Source: Fimenecus sp045613065
Lineage (GTDB): Bacteria; Bacillota; Clostridia; Oscillospirales; Acutalibacteraceae
Length of the DNA: 64,000 bases
Direction: 5' to 3'
Assembly (NCBI GenBank): GCA_045613065.1
Contig: JAZLAH010000005.1
Location: forward strand, 12,181 to 76,180
Below are positions 51,564-60,720 of this stretch, piece by piece. A program made the position numbers and the translations under genes. Every line of letters starts with the position of its first letter. Positions within the stretch are counted from its first letter, which is position 1. The notes beneath the pieces were generated by a model. The model was not told the origin of the DNA. It searched no databases and saw nothing but the letters and a program-made list of their open reading frames with translations.

Positions 51564-53054
51564 TTATTTGTTTGATGGCTTAACAGCAACGTTAGCAAAT
51601 ACCTTATCGAAGCACTGAAGAGCCTGGTCAATCATCTTAGGTGTGTATGCAGCTGATGTGTAGAGACGGCTACCAGCAAGAGTAACAAGTCCTTCTGCCA
51701 TGTAAGCAGCGCCCATGTACTGCATTTCCTTCTTTCTTTCGCTTGTAGCTGAAAGAACACCAGGGATTTTCCAAGGTTTGCACCAGTCGATTGAGTAGTG
51801 CATTGTACCAACTGTTTCAAGGTGGCAAACTGAACCTTCGTTCCAAACAACGAATGGAAGACCGTGTTTGTTAACGAGTTCCTGAAGACCTGCTGTAAGT
51901 CTATCACCCATTTCGCCAGCTTTCTGACATGCATTCTGCTTGTCGATTTCTTCAAGAGTGAAGTAACCTGCACAGCAAGAAAGTGGGTTTGCAGTCATTG
52001 TACCGCCTGTGAATGCTTTCTTAATCTTCATACCTGAATCATCAAGACCAGCACCAAGGTATTTCATATATTCTTTCTTACCGCCGACACCACCAGCACC
52101 TGGATATCCACCAGCGATAACTTTACCGAAGATTGTAAGGTCAGGAGATACGCCGAAGAAGCCCTGAGCACCAGCCATACCGATACGGAAACCTGTAACA
52201 ACTTCATCGAATACGAGAAGAGCGCCATACTTACGGCAAAGTCTTTCAACGCCTCTGTTGAAGTCATAATCAAGTGGAGTTGTACCACTTTCAGGACCGA
52301 TTGGTTCCATAAATACAGCAGCTGTACCGCCGTTGAACTGGTTGAGCCAAAGCTTTCTTTCAAGGTCTTCAAGATCACCAGGGAAGAATTCCTGAGTATG
52401 CTTGAAGAGGTAAAGTGGAACACCACTTGCCTGTGTAAACTTAGAACCAGGAACACGGATACCGTAACCGAGCTGATCTGACCAACCGTGGTAAGCACCA
52501 CCCATTTTAAGGATGTTCTTCTTACCTGTTGCAAGACGAGCAACACGAACAGCTGTCATACAAGCTTCTGTACCTGAACCCTGCATACGGAACATATCAA
52601 CTGATTCAACTGAATCAGAAATCTTCTTTGCAAGTTTGTATTCGAATTCGTGGAAAAGACCTGTTGAAGGACCACATGTGTTAAGAAGGTCGATAACCTG
52701 GTCACGAACAACCTTAGGATTTGAACCAAGAACTGTAGGTCCACCAGCCTGAAGGAAGTCAAAGTACTTGTTTCCGTCAACGTCGTAAAGGTAAGCACCT
52801 TCAGCTTTTGTGAAAACAAGTGGGAATGGATAGTTGAAAGCAAGGTTGTGCTGAACACCACCAGGGATGATTGTCTTAGCTTCAGAAATCATTTCCTTTG
52901 ATTTAGCACACTTCTTGTCATAATACTCTTCTTCATAAGCTTTAAGAACTTCAGGCTTAATTGAATAAATTGGTTTGCTGATAAGTTCGTCGAGCTGTTT
53001 GTTGATCTGAGCAGCATCATGGTAATGTGCAATAGCGAATCTTGTGTCTGCCAT
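51564..53054 (-). CDS. Class III aminotransferase (glutamate-1-semialdehyde mutase-like)
   Basis: A 496 aa PLP enzyme. G-A-Y-H-G-W-S-D near residue 200, L-V-F-D-E-V-V-T-G-F-R near 290 (PLP Asp) and F-G-K-V-I-A-G-G-Y-P (PLP Lys) are in place. It resembles HemL-type enzymes but is longer by about 60 N-terminal residues and sits with an aldolase, not with haem genes. Start 53054 follows a GAAGGAG site; a longer frame would run through the promoter. Its substrate may be an aminated sugar or the aldol product, which is only inference. Confidence 0.87.
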   Translation of the reverse strand: MADTRFAIAHYHDAAQINKQLDELISKPIYSIKPEVLKAYEEEYYDKKCAKSKEMISEAKTIIPGGVQHNLAFNYPFPLVFTKAEGAYLYDVDGNKYFDFLQAGGPTVLGSNPKVVRDQVIDLLNTCGPSTGLFHEFEYKLAKKISDSVESVDMFRMQGSGTEACMTAVRVARLATGKKNILKMGGAYHGWSDQLGYGIRVPGSKFTQASGVPLYLFKHTQEFFPGDLEDLERKLWLNQFNGGTAAVFMEPIGPESGTTPLDYDFNRGVERLCRKYGALLVFDEVVTGFRIGMAGAQGFFGVSPDLTIFGKVIAGGYPGAGGVGGKKEYMKYLGAGLDDSGMKIKKAFTGGTMTANPLSCCAGYFTLEEIDKQNACQKAGEMGDRLTAGLQELVNKHGLPFVVWNEGSVCHLETVGTMHYSIDWCKPWKIPGVLSATSERKKEMQYMGAAYMAEGLVTLAGSRLYTSAAYTPKMIDQALQCFDKVFANVAVKPSNK

Positions 53055-53118
53055 AATTTTTCTCCTTCGTTTAAGTAAAGATTTTATTACCTGATAATAC
53101 AGATAATCATTCACATAC

Positions 53119-53146
53119 ATTATAACATTATTTTTTTCTCTGTCAA
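53119..53146 (-). promoter_or_regulatory. Promoter of the aminotransferase-aldolase operon
   Basis: On the minus strand, perfect TTGACA (53141-53146), 16 bp, perfect TATAAT (53119-53124). Confidence 0.85.
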
Positions 53147-53161
53147 CAATTTTTGGAAAAT

Positions 53162-53290
53162 AAGTTAGAAACAAATAGTTAAAAAACATCTATAAGTTAA
53201 AAAACAACTGAAATATAGTTAGAAAATATCTATTTAACTGTTTTTAATTGAAAAAATATCGCCGTTTGTTGTCATAATAGACAATGAAAA
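53162..53290 (-). promoter_or_regulatory. AGTTA repeats and a palindrome upstream of the aminotransferase promoter
   Basis: The 305 bp gap between the aminotransferase and Fe-ADH genes contains no convincing gene. Four copies of AGTTAR(A)n start at 53163, 53177, 53195 and 53217, all upstream of the -35 box. An imperfect palindrome centred on TTGTC-ATAATA-GACAA lies around 53262-53290. These look like binding sites for an activator. Confidence 0.45.
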
Positions 53291-53359
53291 CGACGATGTT
53301 ATGTGGAAAAAATAGAATTTTTAAGGAGTACTACGCTTTAGATAATTTGTGACTACAAA

Positions 53360-54469
53360 TTACTGAAAGAGATTTTTTACTAAACAACCTGCATCTGCAT
53401 TATTGAAATTAGTAGGTGAGTTTTTAAAGTTTTTCAGAGTTTCCCAACGAGAAACATATTCGTTTATTCTTTCGTCAGGAATAGATAAATGTAAATCACA
53501 CAAATTTTCAATAAGTTTTTCTGCAGAAGCTTTATCACAATTCATAGCATCAAGTACTTGATTGAAAAGAACAGGATTTGCTTTTTGAGCTTCAGTAAGA
53601 TACTGTGGCAGGAAAACTGCACAGGCAATTCCGTGTGGTACATTGTAATCTTCAGTAAGAGCATAACCCATACCGTGTGGGAAACCAGTACCACCTTTGT
53701 TAAGTGCAAAACCTGCATAAAGTGATGCGAAGTAGAGTGTATCTCGTTCCTCTTCAGTAGGTAAAGCCTTTGTAACTTTGAGCTTCTCAAGAATTGGGTA
53801 AATCATTTTAATTGAAATTAGTGCAAATTGTTGTGTGAGAAAATCGGCACGAGGTGAAAACATTGATTCAATAGCGTGAGCAAGGGCATCAAGTGCAGTT
53901 GAAACGGTTGTTCTGTATGGAACTGAATATGTATATTTCGCATCTGTAATTGCATAGTCAGCATAGTAATTCTTACCACTGATACTCTGTTTTCTACCAT
54001 TTTCACGAGTCAGTACGGAAACACCAGAAACCTCACTACCTGTTCCTGATGTTGTACCGATAACAATGAGAGGTAAAGGCTCGTTTTCGACATTTGCTGT
54101 GTAGATATCGTCATTTATAATGTGTGGATTTGTGGCATAAACACAAACTGCCTTTGATGCATCAAGAGGTGAACCACCACCAATACCAACAACAAAGTCA
54201 GCATTAAATTCTCTTGCAATCTTACCACCATCACAACAGGTTTTGGTTAATGGATTTTCAGTAATCTCATCAAAAATTGTGTATTCAATATTAAGTTCAT
54301 TGAAAACACTGATTAATTCATCAAGTGCACCTGACTTTTTTGCAGAAGAAGCACCTGTTACAATAAGACACTTTTTGCCTAATGATAAGAGGATACTTTT
54401 GTTATTCTGTAAAGCATTCTTACCACCAAGAATATTTACAGGCATATAAAAACTGAAATCGTAGTTCAT
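53360..54469 (-). CDS. Iron-containing alcohol dehydrogenase
   Basis: A 369 aa group III alcohol dehydrogenase. NAD-binding G-G-G-S-P-L-D-A-S-K-A near residue 98, T-T-S-G-T-G-S-E near 139 and metal-binding histidines in L-A-H-A-I-E-S, G-F-P-H-G-M-G-Y and V-P-H-G-I-A are present. Start 54469 has an AAGGTGAT site. It lies upstream of the aminotransferase/aldolase genes on the same strand but has a separate region between, so it may be a distinct unit. It could reduce an aldehyde made by the aldolase. Confidence 0.92.
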   Translation of the reverse strand: MNYDFSFYMPVNILGGKNALQNNKSILLSLGKKCLIVTGASSAKKSGALDELISVFNELNIEYTIFDEITENPLTKTCCDGGKIAREFNADFVVGIGGGSPLDASKAVCVYATNPHIINDDIYTANVENEPLPLIVIGTTSGTGSEVSGVSVLTRENGRKQSISGKNYYADYAITDAKYTYSVPYRTTVSTALDALAHAIESMFSPRADFLTQQFALISIKMIYPILEKLKVTKALPTEEERDTLYFASLYAGFALNKGGTGFPHGMGYALTEDYNVPHGIACAVFLPQYLTEAQKANPVLFNQVLDAMNCDKASAEKLIENLCDLHLSIPDERINEYVSRWETLKNFKNSPTNFNNADAGCLVKNLFQ

Positions 54470-54602
54470 ACTTATCACCTTTTCGCTTTATTTATGGTCA
54501 TATTGTATCATTTATTTGCCATTATTTCAATATATTTACCAATTGATTAAAGTGATAAAATGTTGTATCATATTATAGTATATAAAAATAGGTGGTGAAA
54601 TT

Positions 54603-55610
54603 GTGAAAAAAAGTAAGAATATTGTTCCTTTTTTGGCAGTAGTTCTTGTGGTTATGATTTTCGCAACATCACTCCTTAACGGTGGAATGAAAGACGCTTC
54701 ACTTTCGAATTTTGCTATGGGTAGTCCCGTTAACATAAAGGTTTATGGTGAACGAAATGGTGATGACCTTTGCAGTAATGCATTTGAACGCATAAACTTT
54801 ATTGATAGAACATTTCTTTCTCATAATAGTATATCATCGTCAGTTTCTACATTGAATACGTACAAGAACATAACTGCTGACAAGTGGTTTGTGGATTACA
54901 TTGATGAATGTGTTGAACTCTCGGAAAAAAGTGATTGTTTCACTCTTTTCAGTGGTGAAATGAAAAGCTTATGGAAAATTGAAGACGGTGGATATGTTCC
55001 AACCAGTGATGAGATTGCAAAAACTCTTGAAAATCTCAAAAATGCATCATTAAAAATTGATAGCAATTCAATTTCAACAAACAATGGTTTTCTTGATTTG
55101 GGTGCTTTGGGAAAAGGTACTGCCTGTGACGAAGCAATTGAATATCTTAAAAGACAAAAAGTGGAGAATGCACTCGTTACAGTTGGTGGTTCAATCGGTG
55201 CAATAGGCAAAGACCCATACAAGATTGGTATTCGTAATCCATTTGGTAGTCAGAATGAATATTTTGCTGTCCTTAATGTTACTGATTGCTTTATTTCCAC
55301 ATCAGGTGATTATGAAAAGTACTTTGAAAAAGATGGTGTGAGATATTCTCATATTTTCGATGCAAGGACAGGACGACCTGTACAGAACGACATTACTTCA
55401 GTAACAGTTGTTGCAGATAACGGAACTTTAAGTGATTTTCTCTCAACTGCAATTTTCTGTGAAGGAATCAAAAATGGCTTAAAACTTGCTGATGAATTTG
55501 GTGCAGAAGTTGTTATCGTAAAAAAAGATAAAACAGTTCTGATTTCAAAAGAATTGAAAGATAAAATTACAATTAATGATGAGAGTTTTTTAATTTCGGT
55601 GATTGAATGA
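54603..55610 (+). CDS. apbE: FAD:protein FMN transferase
   Basis: A 335 aa exported, membrane-anchored ApbE (helix about 8-26). It attaches FMN to a Thr in RnfD and RnfG. Motifs: F-A-M-G-S near residue 38, L-D-L-G-A-L-G-K-G near 163, G-G-S-I near 192, S-T-S-G-D-Y near 236 and S-H-I-F-D-A-R-T-G-R-P near 250. Starts with GTG 54603 after a GGTGGTG site. First gene of the Rnf operon; it overlaps the next gene by 4 bp. Possible promoter: TTGATT at 54543 and TATCAT at 54566. Confidence 0.93.
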   Translation: MKKSKNIVPFLAVVLVVMIFATSLLNGGMKDASLSNFAMGSPVNIKVYGERNGDDLCSNAFERINFIDRTFLSHNSISSSVSTLNTYKNITADKWFVDYIDECVELSEKSDCFTLFSGEMKSLWKIEDGGYVPTSDEIAKTLENLKNASLKIDSNSISTNNGFLDLGALGKGTACDEAIEYLKRQKVENALVTVGGSIGAIGKDPYKIGIRNPFGSQNEYFAVLNVTDCFISTSGDYEKYFEKDGVRYSHIFDARTGRPVQNDITSVTVVADNGTLSDFLSTAIFCEGIKNGLKLADEFGAEVVIVKKDKTVLISKELKDKITINDESFLISVIE

Positions 55611-55963
55611 AAAAACTTATAACTAAAAAAGATTTGATATTGCTTGTGGTTGTGCTGATTGTTGGTGTTGCAGGAATGTTTCTTGTAAGTTCTGCAAAAA
55701 GTGGAACAATTGCAGAAATAAAGGTTGACGGTGAAACTGTTGAAACCATTTCACTTCAAGGTGAATATTTTGAAAAGTATTTTAACGGTGTTATTGTCTG
55801 TCGTGAAAATGGCGAAGTTTATGTTAAGGAATCTGTCTGTCCTGACAAGGTTTGTGTGAGAAGTGGCAGAATCTCAAAAGCAGGTGAGGGCATTATCTGT
55901 GCTCCAAACAGAGTTGCTGTTGAGATAAGTGGTGAAAATCAGCTTGATGCGTTGACAGGGTGA
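55607..55963 (+). CDS. NusG domain II-containing membrane-anchored protein
   Basis: A 118 aa protein with one N-terminal helix (about 9-29) and a small extracytoplasmic beta domain of the NusG domain II type, with C-P-D-K-V-C and a further Cys in I-I-C-A-P-N-R. Often found between apbE and rnf genes in Clostridia. Its role is unknown: possibly assembly or covalent flavin maturation. ATGA overlap with apbE. Confidence 0.85.
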   Translation: MKKLITKKDLILLVVVLIVGVAGMFLVSSAKSGTIAEIKVDGETVETISLQGEYFEKYFNGVIVCRENGEVYVKESVCPDKVCVRSGRISKAGEGIICAPNRVAVEISGENQLDALTG

Positions 55964-55967
55964 ATGT

Positions 55968-56492
55968 ATGAGAAAAGAAAAGATTAAAAGAATTACATTC
56001 ACAGCTCTTATGACGGCTATTTCAGTTGTTTTATCGTTTGTGGAGGGGCTTTTACCGACAACGTATTTTATGCCACCGGGAAGCAAACTTGGTCTTTCAA
56101 ATATTCCTGTAATGTTTTCGGCATCAAAATTAAGTGTTGGTGAAACATTATTGATAGTCGTTGCAAAATCAGTTTTTGTCCTTATTACAAGAGGATTTAC
56201 AGCGTTTTGTATGAGTCTTGCAGGTGGAATATTAAGTGCTGTTTGTATGATGATTCTGTTGAGAAAAAAGACAGGATTCGGGTTTGCGGGGATTGGAATT
56301 TTGTCTGCAATATGCCATAATATAGGGCAGTTGTCCGTATCGTTTTTCTTGGTGCAGAGTAGTGCTATTGTGGGTTATGCACCCATAATGCTTATTGCAT
56401 CTGTAGTTACAGGACTTTTAACAGGTACATTATTACGGTTAGTAATGCCGTATTTTTCTAAAATGATTTTTGTGAAGGAGATGGAAAAGTGA
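55968..56492 (+). CDS. Gx transporter family membrane protein
   Basis: A 174 aa protein with five to six hydrophobic segments, of the family named Gx transporter or heptaprenyl diphosphate synthase component I. P-P-G-S-K-L-G-L-S-N-I-P near residue 36 and R-G-F-T-A-F near 74 are typical. It may take up a flavin precursor or other cofactor for Rnf, a guess from context. Overlaps rnfC by 4 bp. Confidence 0.8.
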   Translation: MRKEKIKRITFTALMTAISVVLSFVEGLLPTTYFMPPGSKLGLSNIPVMFSASKLSVGETLLIVVAKSVFVLITRGFTAFCMSLAGGILSAVCMMILLRKKTGFGFAGIGILSAICHNIGQLSVSFFLVQSSAIVGYAPIMLIASVVTGLLTGTLLRLVMPYFSKMIFVKEMEK

Positions 56493-57841
56493 GGCCTTTA
56501 AAGATTAAAGTAGAAGGTGTTCTTAAAGCAGTAAAAAAAGGTCGTGGTGGTGTGAGCATTGCTCATCATAAGAACACGGCAGAAATGCGAGTTGTAAAGA
56601 TTCCTACACCTCCATTTGTTCAGATTGCTATGACTCAGGGTATAGGTGCACCTTGTACACCAACGGTCAAAGTTGGTGATTATGTTAAGGTTGGTCAGTT
56701 GATAGGTGATAGTGATGCCTATATCAGTGCACCGATTTATGCTTCAGTTTCAGGTACAGTTACTGAAATCAAAGATATTAGACTTTCAACAGGTGTTACT
56801 TCAAAAGCAGTTGTTATTGAAAGTGATGGTCTTATGACTCCTGACGAGTTTACACCACCTGTGGTAACTGATGCAAAGAGTCTTGTGGCTGCTGTTCGTA
56901 AATCAGGTCTTGTGGGTCTTGGTGGCGCTGGATTTCCAGCTCATGTAAAGCTTAATCTTCCACAGGAAGCAAAGATTGATACGCTTATCATCAATGCTGC
57001 TGAATGTGAGCCATATATTACAGTTGACTATCGTGAATGTGTTGAAAACAGTAATAATATTATGCTTGGTGTCGAGGTTGTCAGCAAATATCTTAATATT
57101 GACAATGTTGTTATTGCTGTTGAGGATAATAAACCAATGGCATTGCAGATTCTTAAGGAAATTGCTGATAGTGCGACTGATAGTGGTAAAGTAAAGGTTA
57201 TGGCACTTAAATCCAAGTATCCTCAGGGTGCTGAAAAGATGATTATTCAGTCAGCAACAGGCAGAAAAATGCCTCCTGGAAAATTGCCATCGGATGTTGG
57301 TTGCGTTGTAATGAACGTTGCAAGTATTGCTTTTGTAGGTCGTTACGTTGAAACAGGTAAACCACTTGTAAGTCGTAGTATGACAGTTGATGGTTCAGCA
57401 ATCAAAAATCCTAAAAATATCCGTGTACCAGTCGGTACTATGATGGATTATATTATTGATTACTGTGGTGGTTTCGTAGAAGAGCCTGAAAAAATCGTTT
57501 GTGGTGGTCCTATGATGGGTGCTGCCATTACAAATATCAATTATCCTGTGCTTAAAGGTAACAATGCTTTACTTGCGTTCAAAAAAGGTGACTTAAGCAT
57601 TAAAAAGGAAACAGATTGTATTCGTTGTGGTCGTTGTGCAGCAGCGTGTCCGCTTAATCTTGTTCCTACAAATATTGAAAAATTCACTAAAATTGGTGAT
57701 ATTCCAAAACTTAAACACTCAGGTGCAATGGTATGTATGGAATGTGGTTCTTGTGCATACAGTTGTCCCGCAGGTAAGCCTTTGGTTCAGCATATGAGAC
57801 TTGCAAAGGCTACAATCAGAGAGAAGGAGGCAAAGAAATGA
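56489..57841 (+). CDS. rnfC: Rnf complex subunit C
   Basis: A 450 aa peripheral subunit that receives electrons from or gives them to NAD. G-L-G-G-A-G-F-P-A-H near residue 146 and a N-A-A-E-C-E-P-Y segment near 172 form the FMN/NADH fold. Two 4Fe-4S sites are C-I-R-C-G-R-C-A-A-A-C-P and C-M-E-C-G-S-C-A-Y-S-C-P. It starts at GTG 56489 overlapping the previous stop. Order apbE-NusGII-Gx-rnfCDGEAB. Confidence 0.96.
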   Translation: MRPLKIKVEGVLKAVKKGRGGVSIAHHKNTAEMRVVKIPTPPFVQIAMTQGIGAPCTPTVKVGDYVKVGQLIGDSDAYISAPIYASVSGTVTEIKDIRLSTGVTSKAVVIESDGLMTPDEFTPPVVTDAKSLVAAVRKSGLVGLGGAGFPAHVKLNLPQEAKIDTLIINAAECEPYITVDYRECVENSNNIMLGVEVVSKYLNIDNVVIAVEDNKPMALQILKEIADSATDSGKVKVMALKSKYPQGAEKMIIQSATGRKMPPGKLPSDVGCVVMNVASIAFVGRYVETGKPLVSRSMTVDGSAIKNPKNIRVPVGTMMDYIIDYCGGFVEEPEKIVCGGPMMGAAITNINYPVLKGNNALLAFKKGDLSIKKETDCIRCGRCAAACPLNLVPTNIEKFTKIGDIPKLKHSGAMVCMECGSCAYSCPAGKPLVQHMRLAKATIREKEAKK

Positions 57842-58857
57842 GTGAAGTAACTAAAAAACTTGTTGTCAGTGCGTCACCGCACTTCCGTTCAAAGACAACA
57901 ACTACAACAATTATGCTTGATGTTATAATTGCAATGATTCCTGCTCTTGTAGCGTCTGTTATCCTTTTCGGATTCCGTTCACTTGTTTTGACGGTTGTTT
58001 CTGTTATCTCTTGTGTTGTTTTCGAGTACCTTTCAAGAAAAGTTATGAAAAGACACAATACAATCGGAGATTTGAGTGCTGTTGTAACAGGTATGCTTTT
58101 AGCATTTAACTTACCATCAACAATGCCATGTTGGATGGTTATTATCGGTGCATTTACTGCAATCGTAATTGCAAAACAGTTCTTTGGTGGTATCGGTAAC
58201 AACTTTGTTAACCCTGCATTAATCGGACGAATTGTTCTTATGGCATCTTATCCATCACAAATAGGCAATTTTGTAGCTCCATTTTCACACAAAAATGGTG
58301 TTGATGCAGTGACAACTGCAACTCCATTGGCACAGTTGACATCAGTTTATTCAGCAGAGAATATGGATGTTGCTATTGATGGTGCAGGACTTCCTTCACT
58401 TCTCGATATGTTCCTTGGTGTTAAGGGTGGTTGTCTTGGTGAAGTTTGTATTGCAGCACTTGTGTTAGGATTTATCTACCTTGTAATCCGTAAGGTGATT
58501 TCTCCTGTAATTCCACTTGTTTATGTTGGTACAGTTGCTGTGGCAATGCTTGTGGCTGGTAAAGGTGATTTGACATTTATGGCATATCAGATTATGGCAG
58601 GTGGACTTGTTCTTGGTGCTGTATTTATGGCAACTGACTATACAACATCTCCTGTTTCATTTAAAGGTAAAATCATTTATGCAATCGGTTGTGGTGTTCT
58701 TACATCACTTATCCGAATTTTCGGTTCTTTACCTGAAGGTGTTTCATTCTCAATTATCATTATGAATATCCTTGTTCCACATATCGAACATCTCACTACT
58801 GCAAGACCATTTGGTGAGGTTAAGGAAAAGAAAAAGAAAGGAGCAGAAGCAAAATGA
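57838..58857 (+). CDS. rnfD: Rnf complex subunit D
   Basis: A 339 aa membrane subunit with about ten helices and a covalent FMN site in T-A-T-P-L-A (near residue 161), the ApbE target. F-V-N-P-A-L-I-G-R is another family mark. ATGA overlaps with rnfC and rnfG. Confidence 0.95.
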   Translation: MSEVTKKLVVSASPHFRSKTTTTTIMLDVIIAMIPALVASVILFGFRSLVLTVVSVISCVVFEYLSRKVMKRHNTIGDLSAVVTGMLLAFNLPSTMPCWMVIIGAFTAIVIAKQFFGGIGNNFVNPALIGRIVLMASYPSQIGNFVAPFSHKNGVDAVTTATPLAQLTSVYSAENMDVAIDGAGLPSLLDMFLGVKGGCLGEVCIAALVLGFIYLVIRKVISPVIPLVYVGTVAVAMLVAGKGDLTFMAYQIMAGGLVLGAVFMATDYTTSPVSFKGKIIYAIGCGVLTSLIRIFGSLPEGVSFSIIIMNILVPHIEHLTTARPFGEVKEKKKKGAEAK

Positions 58858-59417
58858 AGAAATTCGATTTAAAAGAAGTTCTTGTTCCTACTCTTTCACT
58901 TTTCATTATTTGTGCAGTCGTAACTATGTTGTTGGCAGTAACTAATTCTGTAACAGCACCACAAATTGAAAAGTTACAGATTGAAACAGCAAACAAAACA
59001 AAAGCTGCTGTGCTTTCAGTTGCAGAAAGCTTTTCAGAGGAAAAGACAGTTGATTTAAATGGCGTTACATACGCATATTTTGAGGGATATGACGCTGAAA
59101 ACAATATTCAGGGTTATGTATTCACTACATCATCAAAAGGTTATGGTGGAGACATTGTAACAATGGTTGGTGTGTTGAGTGACGGTACAGTCAGTGGAAT
59201 GGATTTCCTTTCTATTTCCGAAACGGCAGGTCTTGGTATGAATGCTGATACTGACGAATTTAAAAATCAGTTTGTAGGAAAACATGGTGAAATCGGACTT
59301 AATAAAAATACACCTGCTGAAAATGAAATTCAGGCACTTACAGGTGCAACAATCACATCAAAGGCAGTAACAAATGCTGTTAACATTGCATTAGAGCTTT
59401 ATGAGGAGGTGGCTTAA
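58854..59417 (+). CDS. rnfG: Rnf complex subunit G
   Basis: A 187 aa subunit with one N-terminal helix (about 12-33) and an extracytoplasmic FMN-binding domain. The flavinylation motif is L-T-G-A-T-I-T-S-K-A-V (near residue 162), with the Thr receiving FMN from ApbE. Confidence 0.95.
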   Translation: MKKFDLKEVLVPTLSLFIICAVVTMLLAVTNSVTAPQIEKLQIETANKTKAAVLSVAESFSEEKTVDLNGVTYAYFEGYDAENNIQGYVFTTSSKGYGGDIVTMVGVLSDGTVSGMDFLSISETAGLGMNADTDEFKNQFVGKHGEIGLNKNTPAENEIQALTGATITSKAVTNAVNIALELYEEVA

Positions 59418-59419
59418 GA

Positions 59420-60121
59420 ATGGCTGAGAAAAAATCTCTCCGAAAGGAATTTTCTAAAGGTCTCGTTTTGGAAAATCCTGTTTTAAGACTCGTTCTTGGT
59501 ACTTGTCCAACTCTTGCTGTTTCAACTTCTGTTGAAAGTGCTCTCGGTATGGGACTTGCTGCCACAGTTGTTCTTGTTTGCTCAAATATTGTTATTTCAG
59601 CATTAAGAAAGATTATTCCGTCAAAGGTTCGTATTCCTGCTTATGTTGTTATTATTGCAGGTTTCGTTACATTGGTTCAAATGCTTGTTAAGGCATTCTT
59701 ACCACAGATTGACGAAATGCTTGGTGTTTATCTTCCTCTTATCGTTGTTAACTGTATCATCCTTGGTCGTGCAGAAGCATTTGCAAGTAAAAATACAGTC
59801 CTTTATTCAGCGGTTGATGGTGTAGGTATGGGTGTTGGTTTCACAGCAGCACTTCTCCTTATGGGTGGTATCCGTGAACTTCTTGGTGCAGGTTCAATTG
59901 GTGGCTTTACAGTTTTACCTGAAGCCGTTCCACCAATGACAATCTTCGTTTTAGCACCTGGTGGTTTCTTTGTGTTCGGTATTTTGATTGCTCTTGCAAA
60001 TAAGGTTGCAGAGCGTAATGGTAAGCCAAAAGCAGAACTTAAAGGCTGTTCTGCTTGTCCAATGGCTTCATCATGTACACTTATTGGTACAAATGATGCA
60101 TGTAAGGAGGAAGCAAAATGA
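59420..60121 (+). CDS. rnfE: Rnf complex subunit E
   Basis: A 233 aa membrane subunit with six helices; E-N-P-V-L-R-L-V-L-G-T-C-P near residue 18 and V-N-C-I-I-L-G-R-A near 110 hold the half-sites of the membrane iron-sulfur centre shared with RnfA. The C-terminus has an extra Cys-rich tail (G-C-S-A-C-P-M-A-S-S-C). Overlaps rnfA by 4 bp. Confidence 0.95.
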   Translation: MAEKKSLRKEFSKGLVLENPVLRLVLGTCPTLAVSTSVESALGMGLAATVVLVCSNIVISALRKIIPSKVRIPAYVVIIAGFVTLVQMLVKAFLPQIDEMLGVYLPLIVVNCIILGRAEAFASKNTVLYSAVDGVGMGVGFTAALLLMGGIRELLGAGSIGGFTVLPEAVPPMTIFVLAPGGFFVFGILIALANKVAERNGKPKAELKGCSACPMASSCTLIGTNDACKEEAK

Positions 60122-60708
60122 TTAAAGTATTTTTAGCAATTCTTCTTACAGGAATTTTAACTGACAACTTTATCCTTTCAAAATTCTTGGGTATCTGTCC
60201 ATTTCTTGGCGTTTCCAAAAAGGTTAATACTGCTGCAGGAATGAGTGCTGCCGTAATTTTCGTTATGGTGCTCTCGACTGCTGTTACATATCCTATCAAC
60301 ACATTACTTGTGAAAAATGATATGGAATATCTTCAGACAATTGTTTTCATTCTTGTAATTGCAGCTCTTGTTCAGCTTGTTGAAATCATTCTTAAAAAGT
60401 ATATGGTTTCACTTTATAATGCACTTGGAATTTATCTTCCACTTATTACAACTAACTGTGCCGTTCTTGGTGTTGTTCTTCTTAATATTGAAGAGGGATA
60501 TACATTCTGGGAATCGATCGTTTCTTCACTTGGTGCAGGTGTTGGATTTATGGTTGCTATGATTATGTTTGCGGGTGTTCGTGAAAGACTTGAGGGTGCA
60601 GATATCCCAAAAAGTTTACAGGGACTTCCAATAACCCTTGTTTCAGCATCTCTTGTTTCAATGTCTTTCTTGGGCTTTACAGGACTTGTTGAAAATATAT
60701 TCAAATAA
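60118..60708 (+). CDS. rnfA: Rnf complex subunit A
   Basis: A 196 aa six-helix membrane subunit, homologous to RnfE with opposite topology. L-G-I-C-P-F-L-G-V near residue 24 and T-N-C-A-V-L-G near 116 carry the Cys of the shared membrane iron-sulfur cluster. Confidence 0.95.
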   Translation: MIKVFLAILLTGILTDNFILSKFLGICPFLGVSKKVNTAAGMSAAVIFVMVLSTAVTYPINTLLVKNDMEYLQTIVFILVIAALVQLVEIILKKYMVSLYNALGIYLPLITTNCAVLGVVLLNIEEGYTFWESIVSSLGAGVGFMVAMIMFAGVRERLEGADIPKSLQGLPITLVSASLVSMSFLGFTGLVENIFK

Positions 60709-60720
60709 GGAGGGAATAAG

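Noticed and set aside
53284..53352. 22-codon plus-strand frame in the aminotransferase/ADH gap
   Set aside because: It has no ribosome site or clear promoter and is likely chance.
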